A stretch of 17,500 bases of DNA, taken from contig CM060318.1 of assembly GCA_030674155.1 (NCBI GenBank), positions 77,080,180-77,097,679 on the forward strand. The letters are read 5' to 3'. The notes beneath the pieces are model-generated. The model was given only the letters and a program-made list of their open reading frames with translations. It did not search any database and was not told the origin of the DNA. Shown in pieces: positions 10,635 to 17,390 of this stretch; position 1 is the stretch's first letter, and every line of letters begins with the position of its first letter. The position numbers and the translations under genes are program-made. Source of the DNA: Stramonita haemastoma. Lineage: Eukaryota; Mollusca; Gastropoda; Neogastropoda; Muricidae.

Positions 10635-10724
10635 GAGTAACAATCAGAACAGGCTCATCCTTGTTCAGTTTTAATCTTGTATAGTCATAAAAATCACATT
10701 ACTGATTGCCTTGGACTCACCTAA

Positions 10725-10733
10725 AGGAAGAGG

Positions 10734-10812
<79 letters not shown>

Positions 10813-10860
10813 AAAAGAAGAGAGAGGGAGAGAGCGGGAGAGAGAGAGGGAGAGAGCGGG
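10725..10860. repeat. (GA)n microsatellite in intron 4
   Basis: A homopurine tract, pure GA at about 10735-10808 and then interrupted by A and G runs and two GCGGG units. In transcript sense it is a long UC (pyrimidine) tract, about 0.5 kb upstream of the terminal exon. Confidence 0.93.
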
Positions 10861-11445
10861 ACACGGCTGCTCAAAACAGGGAAAATCTGACTCTTTAGTT
10901 GGCGGCTGGCACTGCACTCCGTAACCCGAAATTCCATCCCACAGCTATCTAGGGCACTGCGCAGTCAGGGGTCAGAGTCCAGCATCTGGCGATGCCGCTA
11001 CACTTTCCTTCTTTGCTGTCTATCAGCAACGGGCGAATTTTCATTTGAAAGGCATTTTTTACCATATTCTCCCGGATTCCCTTCAATTGTTACAGAGTTC
11101 ATACTTGAGTGAACAAAACTTTAATACTTGTTCTACTTGTTCGTGTTGACTGTTGTGCGTACGCTTTTTGTTAACTATTTTTAACAAATTTTTTTACAAA
11201 CAATGTGTCTCCCGAGAAACCAAGCTTGTTCCTAATTTCCAGAGGCAAAGCATCTTATCTGTGCTCTCTTATGTAGGCATATGTGCCTTTTGTTTTATGT
11301 GAATCTTCTACTTGATCGTGTTAACAGTTTATCTGTACCTTCGAGTGCTATTGTGTTTGCTTGTGCTTTGTTGGTGTTTACTAAGTTTGCTTTGTTTGTA
11401 TCCCTTATTGTCTGAACATCAGTCAAGTGCCTATATTCGAGCACA

Positions 11446-11449
11446 AGTG

Positions 11450-11488
<39 letters not shown>

Positions 11489-11670
11489 TGTGTGTGCTTG
11501 TGCGTGCGCACGCATGTGCAAGTGTTAGTGTGCGTTGCGTGCATGCAAGCATCTGTGCGTGTGTGTGTGTGCGCGCGTGTGCGTGTGTGTGTGCGTGCGT
11601 TTGTGTGTGTGCACGAGCATGTGTACACGAGCATGCGTGCTTGCGTGCGTGCGTGCGTGTGTGGTGTGTG
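11446..11670. repeat. (TG)n / TGCG mixed microsatellite
   Basis: Pure TG at about 11454-11480 passes into TGCG, TGCA and CGCG steps to 11670. It reads as CA/CG in transcript sense, the complement of the 10408-10634 tract in the same intron. Confidence 0.92.
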
Positions 11671-11750
11671 AAGGGCCACAACACCTACCTGTATACGTGT
11701 GCTTCCTGGCTGTGTGTCAGTATTGTTTTTTGTTAGTTTTCTATGGCACA

Positions 11751-12175
11751 TGTGTGCATGCGTGCGTGCGTGCGTGCGTGCGTGTGTCTGTGTGTGTGTG
11801 TGTGTGTGAGAGACTGTGTGTGTGTGAGACTGTGTGTGTGTGATTGTGTGAACGTGCGTGTGCGTGCATGTGTTCATGTGTGTGTGTGTGTGCGTGTGTG
11901 TGCGTACGCACGAGTGTGTATGTGTGTGCGTGCGTGTGCGCGCACATGTGTGTGTGTGTAAGTTATTTTGGTTGATGCTTTTATTTTGATGATAATGGAA
12001 CAAGCACTCACGTGTTTTTCTTACATACAGTCTCCGTGTGTATGCAGTTTTGTCAGTTTTGTCATCTGTTATGTGTGTGTGTTTGTTGTTGTTGTTATTT
12101 TTTGTTTGTTTTTCATCCTTTATGTGTATGTGCATGTGTGTGTATGTGTGTGTGTGTTGTTGTTGTTGTTTGTTT
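11751..12175. repeat. Mixed TG, TGCG and TTG repeats
   Basis: TGCG tetranucleotides at about 11755-11783, TG with GAGACTG interruptions to 11850, and mixed TG/CG to 11960. After a gap of unique sequence, TG and TTG runs recur at about 12069-12096 and 12121-12175. The long minus-strand frame over this area (253 residues, His-Thr-rich) is a repeat artefact. Confidence 0.88.
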
Positions 12176-12573
12176 TTTTGCTTTGATGTCAAAGTGTAGG
12201 CGTATGAGCAATTTGTTCTTTTTTCACAACACGGAAGTAGGCACGCTTTTGATCACATTTTTTCAACATGAACAGAAGATGTTTTCTGTACAGTATCAGA
12301 AACAGCAGTAAAACAAAAACCTGAATCATTTGTGAGCTATCTTTGCCTGATGACAGTGTACAATAGTGACAAGACATTTGTATTCTACTGTGTGCTCGGG
12401 GCCATATGAACTGAACTGAAATTGATTAGTGAACCTGCAACTCTAGCAAGGAAACCACTTAAAGCTGATGAAACAGTGGAGTGTGTACGTGCTGTATCAC
12501 CATGACCATGCAGAAGTATTTACAGTGAAATCAGATAAGCCCAAGCCAGCACTAATGACTGCCAGACTCTCAC

Positions 12574-12650
12574 CCCAGCTCTTCATCGCCTGGTTTCTCA
12601 CGCTGCAGAGCGCGCGGTAGCCTACTAGGGTGTGTTCATCTTTGGCCTGG
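12574..12650 (-). other. Isolated exon-like stretch inside intron 4
   Basis: In gene sense it has a T-rich tract and TTTGCACAG acceptor before 12650, and an AGCTGGG|GTGAGAG donor after 12574 (77 nt). The surrounding frame (12497-12715) is open and of higher GC than its neighbours. However 77 is not a multiple of 3, and in the incoming phase 1 it reads A-R-P-K-M-N-T-P and then TAG. Inclusion would therefore replace the last 36 residues with a short tail. It could be a poison or alternative terminal exon, or chance. Confidence 0.25.
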
Positions 12651-13473
12651 CTGTGCAAACAGGACCGATGCAACAGCCAAAAAAACCAACTAGTCTGCAT
12701 GCAGACATGTTCCATGTTTTCTCTATGTTCATTGTTTGTATATCATAAATGTATGCTTTTGTAGAGAGAGAGTTATGAATGTCTGATTTTCGTGATTGTG
12801 TTTCTGCCTGTCCCTATACTGTTTACCTTTATCTATGTTTTGACTGCTGTCACATCAAACAGTATGAAAGAAAGTATATGGAGTTTGGTGTCAAAAGAAA
12901 GCTTGTTCAAAGCTCATTTTAAAGAAAGCTTTGTTTGTCTTTTTTAGGACGATTCATTGTGTGAAACGATGCATGAAAGAAGCAAAGGTAATTTAAGGCT
13001 GAACACGGCTATAGCGCAAGCCGCTAGTGCCACCTTTCCTTTCGCGCCGTTTATTTATATCCACGCCCTGCCAGGAGAGAGGGAGGGAGAGAGAGAACTT
13101 TGAATTCAAGGTACAAGACAATTCTTAAAAGGAGATTGAGTGATTATGTAAAATAAACATGTCTTTGTCCTTCACACTACCAGAATTTTAAAATCTAAAG
13201 CAGTTAAGCACATACAAATAATTAACTCACTGTACATAAAACAAAATCATCATTCTAAAGTGCTCTAGATCTTATATACCACAAGTTTCTGTAATTATCT
13301 ACACTGCTTAAAGTATTTTCAACAACACAACACATGAAAAACAACCATCTCATACTATGTACCTGAAGTAATTTTGATTAGACAACAATGCAAAATATCA
13401 TCTTATACTACGCACGTTTTCGTAAGTCATCTGTAATGCTGTTTTCAACGATACAAAACAAACATCTTATATC

Positions 13474-13570
13474 ATGTAAACAGTCACCCATCCAGTTGGT
13501 AACCGTGCTCACTGCTGCTTAACATCAGCTTAGGGAAAGCGAGTGCTCTGACCACTTAGCTTCCCTGTCC
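13474..13570 (-). mobile_element. 5' fragment of the tRNA/5S composite SINE
   Basis: On the minus strand it carries GCTAAGTGGTCAGAGCACTC (A-box region), then TGTTAAGCAGCAG, then GGTTACCAACTGGATGGGTGAC (5S box C-like), in the same order and spacing as the copy at 5096-5178. It stops after the 5S-like part, so the body and tail are missing. It lies about 60 bp inside the donor of intron 4, in the same orientation as the gene. Confidence 0.72.
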
Positions 13571-13631
13571 ACATAGAGTTAAACCAATGCTAAAGACAAG
13601 TACTGACGATAAAATGAGGTGTGAGGGATAC

Positions 13632-13799
13632 CTGTGATAACCAGTCCCTTTCTGGGTCGTGTGATGGCCATATTGATCTCATGCATGTCGGCAGTGGGCC
13701 CTAAATGGCGGTGCAACCAGTCCTCCGTGGGCCTTCTGTCCACTTGGCTGCGAGACACCGAGCGACATGTGGCCAGCACCACATAGTCGTATTCACACC
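13632..13799 (-). CDS. HELZ2: HELZ2-like helicase, exon with motifs V and VI
   Basis: The exon is 168 nt. It starts after GGGCAG and completes a phase-1 Gly codon, and it ends ACAG|GTATCC in phase 1. With the last residue of the exon before, it reads Q-G-C-E-Y-D-Y-V-V-L-A-T-C-R-S, the SF1 motif V (QG.E.D.V) of UPF1-like helicases. Then comes D-R-R-P-T-E-D-W-L-H and, near the end, I-N-M-A-I-T-R-P-R-K-G-L-V-I-T-G, motif VI with the arginine finger in ITR. The spacer between motifs V and VI with RRPT..WL..LG is what points to HELZ2 rather than UPF1, SETX or ZNFX1. The role of these motifs is nucleotide hydrolysis coupled to nucleic-acid translocation. No stop and no missing key residue. The first ~35 nt of this exon are also copied three times in the preceding intron. 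Confidence 0.92.
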
Positions 13800-14062
13800 C
13801 TGCCCACACAACAACAACAACAACAGTGTCAACTCATGTCACACTAAACATGTGGTTAGCACCACATAGTTGTATTCACACCCTGCCCACACAACAACAA
13901 CAGTGTCAACTCATGTCACACTGAACAACATGTACACAGCACCACATAGTCGTATTCACACCCTGCCCACACACACAACAACAGTGTCAACTCATGTCAC
14001 ACTGAACAACATGTACACAGCACCACATAGTCGTATTCACACCCTGCCCACACACACAACAA
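13765..14062 (-). repeat. Tandem array of the intron 3 acceptor, unit ~81 bp, four copies
   Basis: Units start (plus coordinates) at 13765, 13848, 13928 and 14009, giving lengths of 83, 80, 81 and a partial. The first contains the true acceptor (exon starts at 13799). The other three hold the same GTGTGGGCAG|GGTGTGAATAC junction at 13882, 13962 and 14043. Each copy carries roughly the last 45-50 nt of the intron plus the first ~35 nt of the exon. The 13848 copy has AAC for GAC and keeps a CTAACCACATGT that is closest to the true exon. In each decoy the exon-derived frame runs into TGA within about 15 codons. Confidence 0.93.
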
Positions 14063-14084
14063 TCCTGGTCTATTTTTCCTCATA

Positions 14085-14380
14085 GCAGTAATAAAAACTC
14101 AAATATTGGGCACAAATTCTGTCCTTATGGAATGATTTTTATTGCTCTTATAAAAAGGCAAGTAAGTAGATCCTATCTAAGGAATAACCTTTACACTTCC
14201 TGCTACTATAGAAAATCAAATATTGAATGTAGATCTGGTCTAGTAAAATAATCTTTACACTTGATCTTAAAAACTTAAAGACTGAGTGTAGATGCTGTCT
14301 AATGGAATAATCTTTACACTCACTGCTATCATAAAAACTCAAATATTGAGTGTAGATCCTTGTCTAATCTGTGCCCACCT
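14085..14380. repeat. Diverged tandem array, ~60-bp unit, four to five copies
   Basis: The blocks AAAACTCAAATATTGAGTGT, AGATCCTGTCTAATGGAATA and ATCTTTACACT.CTGCTA recur at roughly 60-bp steps through the middle of intron 3. The copies are clearly more diverged than the arrays on either side, so this array is older or evolves apart from them. Confidence 0.8.
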
Positions 14381-14419
14381 TAACCTCACAGGAGAAAGCC
14401 ATGGTCACAATTCCTTTTT

Positions 14420-14540
14420 CTTACAGAAGCACACAGGTGCTTACAGAAGCACACAGGTGCTTACAGAAGCACACAGGTGCTTACAGAAGCAGCACAGATC
14501 CTTACAGAAGCACACAGGCTCTTACAGAAGCACACAGGCT
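14420..14540. repeat. Six 20-21 bp units, deletion derivatives of the 44-bp repeat
   Basis: CTTACAGAAGCACACAGGTG (or ...GGCT) recurs at 14420, 14440, 14460, 14480, 14501 and 14521. The 14480 copy is one base longer. The unit equals the 44-bp repeat next door with its central 24 bp (the exon-derived block) removed. In transcript sense each still has GTAAG, but with TCT instead of CAGG before it. Confidence 0.9.
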
Positions 14541-14960
14541 CTTACCCTGACAGTGGTGCAGGAGGCACAAGCACACAGGTTCTTACCCTGACAGTGGTGC
14601 AGGAGGCACAAGAAGCACACAGGCTCTTACCCTGACAGTGGTGCAGGAGGCACAAGAAGCACACAGGCTCTTACCCTGACAGTGGTGCAGGAGGCACAAG
14701 AAGCACACAGGTTCTTACCCTGACAGTGGTGCAGGAGGCACAAGAAGCACACAGGCTCTTACCCTGACAGTGGTGCAGGAGGCACAAGAAGCACACAGGC
14801 TCTTACCCTGACAGTGGTGCAGGAGGCACAAGAAGCACACAGGCTCTTACCCTGACAGTGGTGCAGGAGGCACAAGAAGCACACAGGTTCTTACCCTGAC
14901 AGTGGTGCAGGAGGCACAAGAAGCACACAGGCCCTTACCCTGACAGTGGTGCAGGAGGCA
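14541..14960 (-). repeat. Tandem array of the intron 3 donor, unit 44 bp, ten copies
   Basis: The CTTACCCTGACAGTGGTGCA junction block recurs at 14541, 14582, 14626, 14670, 14714, 14758, 14802, 14846, 14890 and 14934. Spacing is exactly 44 bp, except 41 bp for the first step. The 14934 copy is the true donor of the 14939-15095 exon. In transcript sense a unit is about 22 nt of exon end (TGCCTCCTGCACCACTGTCAGG) plus about 22 nt of intron start (GTAAGAGCCTGTGTGCTTCT...). Copies are nearly identical (mainly GGCTC versus GGTTC or GGCCC), so the expansion is recent or homogenised. Confidence 0.96.
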
Positions 14961-15095
14961 GACGTGCACCCCGGTGAAGTGGCGGTCAGTCAGGTGTTGC
15001 TGGATCAGCTGCACCTGGGCCAGGTACTGACAGAGCACCACCACACCTTTCTCCACAGAGTGGCCCTGAATCACCAGACCCTCCACAATGCCAGC
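14939..15095 (-). CDS. HELZ2: HELZ2-like helicase, RecA lobe 2 exon (VLCQYLAQ)
   Basis: The exon is 157 nt. It enters in phase 0 after CATTTTCAG with A-G-I-V-E-G-L-V and leaves in phase 1 at CAGG|GTAAGG. The core reads G-V-V-V-L-C-Q-Y-L-A-Q-V-Q-L-I, the family block usually written VLTPY.AQ, with Gln in place of Pro; this substitution also occurs among HELZ2-like proteins, to my recollection. The 3' end (L-L-H-H-C-Q) is the strand that leads into motif V, completed across the intron. The join to the exon before gives E-A-E-A-V-A-G-I-V-E-G-L, a continuous helix typical of this position. Its last ~22 nt and the donor are the source of the ten-copy 44-bp array. Confidence 0.9.
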
Positions 15096-15144
15096 CTGAA
15101 AATGGAGGGAGTTTCACTGTGATGCTGAATCCAGTCTTAAATGT

Positions 15145-15374
15145 GTAGGGTGTAAGTGTGTGTGTTTGGGGGATGGAGGGTGAGGGGAAGGTGTAGGGGT
15201 GTAGGTGTGTGTGTGTATGTGCGTGTGTGTATGTGTGTGCGTGTGTGTGTGTGTTTTGGTGTGCATGTGGAAGGGTAGGTGGGTGTAGGGGTGTGTGTGT
15301 GCGTGTGCATGTGTGTGTGTGTGTGAGTGTGTGTGTGTGTGTGTGCATGCGTGCGTGCGTTTGTGGCATGTGCA

Positions 15375-15447
<73 letters not shown>

Positions 15448-15493
15448 GTGTCTGTGTGTATGTGGGTGTATGTGTGTAATTTTAAATGAGCCC

Positions 15494-15526
<33 letters not shown>

Positions 15527-15547
15527 TGCGTGTGTGTGTGTATGTTT
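15145..15547. repeat. Long TG/GTGC/TAGGGTG simple repeat in intron 2
   Basis: About 400 bp: TG mixed with GGGTG-rich units at 15145-15300, TGCG/TGCA mixtures to 15380, pure TG at about 15382-15445, and a second short TG block at 15498-15547. It reads as CA in transcript sense. It starts about 50 nt from the acceptor of the 14939-15095 exon. Confidence 0.9.
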
Positions 15548-16039
15548 GTACATCTATGTGTTTTGATCTACACAAACATGCATTTGTATGCGTCAGCACA
15601 TTTATGTGACTCGTGTGAATATAGACATTCATATAATTTCTTTTCACTGTTTACTAGTCTTTGTTGGGGGGGAAGGGGGGGGGAGAGGAGGGGGTTTCAC
15701 CCATTTTCCACACTTAAACAGGTTTAGTAAATTCACAAAGTTTTAGATACTTATCAACTGCCAAACTAGGAATTCATACATTCTTTAATGTTTTTCTTGA
15801 AATACTTTTGGCATAACCTTTAAAGTGAAAACTTTTTTTTTCCTCTCTGCTAACATCACTTTCCTTCAAACTCAGTTACCAGTCAAACGAAACTGTGAAA
15901 ATAGTCCTGGGAGAGCTAAAGGAAAAAAAAAGACAAAAAGAAAAAAAAAAAGCATTTCAAAAAGGGATTGGAGCTGAACACAAAGACGCGTGAAGAAACT
16001 TGCTCGATTGATTCTCCCCACAATCCTGGCAACACTCAC
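15548..16039 (-). other. Rest of intron 2, nothing else seen
   Basis: AT-rich sequence with a G-rich purine tract (about 15665-15692) and A/T runs. The intron runs from the donor GTG|GTGAGTG at 16040/16039 to the acceptor at 15096. The long minus frame that reads through 15872-16039 is intron read-through of the exon frame. Confidence 0.7.
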
Positions 16040-16261
16040 CACAGCCTCTGCCTCCTTGACGTTCCTCAGGGACTCCTTCACTCCGTGCTCCGTCAGTGTG
16101 GGGACCGTTTCCTCGCTGCCCGCCACGTGGCAGAAGACGATTGGCTCAGCCCGGGACCCCGGCCACACGGCCAGCTCTGCAGGCCCCTGCTGTGCCCTCG
16201 TCATGACCTTGACCTCGCCCTTGTAGAAGCAGGAGGAGGACAGCTCGCCGATGCCCATGTG
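16040..16261 (-). CDS. HELZ2: HELZ2-like helicase, exon after the QYRM motif
   Basis: The exon is 222 nt, exactly 74 codons, phase 0 at both ends. Acceptor TTTGTCCCCACCAG|CAC and donor GCTGTG|GTGAGTG are both strong. It starts H-M-G-I-G-E-L, directly continuing the ...D-Q-Y-R-M of the previous exon, and reads S-C-F-Y-K-G-E-V, the 'F.Y.G.L' step that follows QYRM in UPF1-like helicases. Then a variable stretch is followed by P-I-V-F-C-H-V-A-G-S-E-E, which is very like HELZ2, and N-V-K-E-A-E-A-V, the N..EA..V helix. GC content is clearly above the flanking introns. The frame also runs past both ends into intron, so splice sites, not stops, set the limits. Confidence 0.93.
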
Positions 16262-16393
16262 CTGGTGGGGACAAAGCAGCCATGTTCTGGTTAGTGTTTC
16301 ACTGATTCCTGGCACGGAGAACAGATGTCTGGAGGAGAGGCAGGGGGTGAACAAAGTCTTAACATCTCTTTTTTTAAAGACTGGTTCCTAGCT

Positions 16394-16780
16394 AGGTAGA
16401 TTGGTGGTCTAGAGGTAACGCGCCTGCCTAGAAAGCGAAAAGTTCGGGTCGGAATGTGCGATGGTTGGAATCCCATTTGGGCCCAAAACTTTTCCCTTGT
16501 CCATTAGACCACGAGTTGTGGTGTGGGTGCTAGTTTTTCAGATGAGACAATAAACCGAGGTCCAGTGTGTTACACATCATTATTTAATGCATGTAAAAGA
16601 ACCCTGGCAACATTTTTTAGAAAAAAGCCACTCTGATAGGGACAAAAAATACAATTGCAGAAAGGAAAAAAAAAAAATAATAATAATGAGTGGAACTGCA
16701 CTTGTGGTGACGCGCTCTCCCCAGGGAGAGCAGCCTGAATTTCACGCAGAGAAATCTGTGGTATGAAATAAAATAAAATA
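16394..16780 (+). mobile_element. tRNA-derived SINE, near full length, antisense in intron 1
   Basis: The head carries TGGTCTAGAGGTAACGCG (tRNA A-box region, about 16404-16421) and, about 25 bp further, GTTCGGGTCGG (B-box-like, 16442-16452). The body includes GATGAGACAATAAACCGAGG, ATGCATGTAAAAGAACCC, AGAAAAAAGCCACTCTGATA, GCGCTCTCCCCAGGGAGAGC and TTTCACGCAGAGAAATCTGT. It ends in an AAATA-type tail (16763-16780). This body order is one I associate with a widespread molluscan SINE. No clear target-site duplication was found. It is on the opposite strand to the host gene. Confidence 0.8.
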
Positions 16781-17168
16781 GCTGATGCTGCTATGTTTTC
16801 CATTAGCCTATAAAATAACGATACCATTTTGACAAAGGATGTGAAAGCAGTGTAGGAGTTATGACCTCAACACCAGTTCCCCTCCCCAATGTCCATAGCC
16901 CTTTCAGATACACACAGTTTGCAGGCAGTAGTTTTAAACCTCACAAAATGTTTCACAGAAAAGTAACATCAAAATGATGATAATAGCACAAAGACTCAGG
17001 CAAACATGGACACAAAAGAATACACAATTACCCGTTTTATTCTTGTGACCTTTTTTTTTTTCATGATGGAACGATACATTGTTCTGTTCTGGAGTTGTGC
17101 ATAAGGATGACAGGAACACAGTGGCACTTCTGGTAATTAAAACTTTGTTACAAGGTGGCAGCTTCACT

Positions 17169-17209
17169 TTACGGCAACCATTGCTAAACACAGCCTTGTA
17201 AGCCTGTCC

Positions 17210-17240
<31 letters not shown>

Positions 17241-17390
17241 TCACCATGCGGTAGTGATCCTTACGGTAACCATTGCTAAACACAGCCTTGTAAGCCTGTC
17301 CAACACACACACACACACAAACACCCCCCCCACACACACAACCCCCCCCCCCCCCCCCGACACACACTCACTCACCATGCGGTACTGATC
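17169..17390 (-). repeat. Two-copy tandem duplication across the intron 1 donor
   Basis: Unit 1 is 17169-17260 and unit 2 is 17261-17390 (longer through CA and C-run growth). Both contain ACGG.AACCATTGCTAAACA, CAGCCTTGTAAGCCTGTCCA, a CA run and CTCACCATGCGGTA.TGATCC. Unit 2 includes the true exon end. Unit 1 carries a copy of the last ~17 nt of the exon and an intact CGCATG|GTGAGTG donor (decoy exon end at 17245), 131 nt into the intron. The copy reads D-H-Y-R-M where the exon has D-Q-Y-R-M. Confidence 0.92.
17321..17370. repeat. C-run / CA simple repeat at the start of intron 1
   Basis: C homopolymers (about 17324-17331 and 17342-17358) alternate with CA repeats a few bases inside the donor at 17375-17374. 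In transcript sense the intron begins GTGAGTGAGTGTGTGTCGG, then a G17-type run, so a strong G-quadruplex-prone tract sits about 20 nt after the splice site. Confidence 0.85.

Larger units (their letters stand above)
10245..13631 (-). other. Intron 4 of the HELZ2-like gene (3.4 kb)
   Basis: The donor is ACAG|GTATCC at 13632/13631 and the acceptor is ACACAG|GC at 10245/10244, both phase 1. The intron holds a 24-bp-offset duplication of 'ggcttgatgaaaaaaa' (10317-10332 and 10341-10356), CA/TG microsatellites in both orientations, a GA tract, a SINE fragment at its 5' end and one isolated exon-like stretch (12574-12650). Between 10861 and 11445, and between 12176 and 13473 apart from that stretch, I see nothing else of note. 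Confidence 0.75.

Noticed and set aside
14420..14960. CRISPR-like array of regular repeats
   Set aside because: The 44-bp units are continuous with no unique spacers, the DNA is animal, and the unit is explained as a copied splice junction.
14847..15086. A 79-residue protein as an independent gene
   Set aside because: Its N-terminal half is the helicase exon 14939-15095; the rest is read-through into the 44-bp intron array.
15872..16354. A 160-residue single-exon protein
   Set aside because: Only 16040-16261 matches the helicase family. The ends are intron sequence beyond consensus splice sites, and the pieces join in phase with neighbouring exons.
16394..16465. A functional tRNA gene
   Set aside because: A and B boxes are present, but the B box is degenerate and the acceptor stem does not pair. 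The sequence runs on into a SINE body and an A-rich tail.
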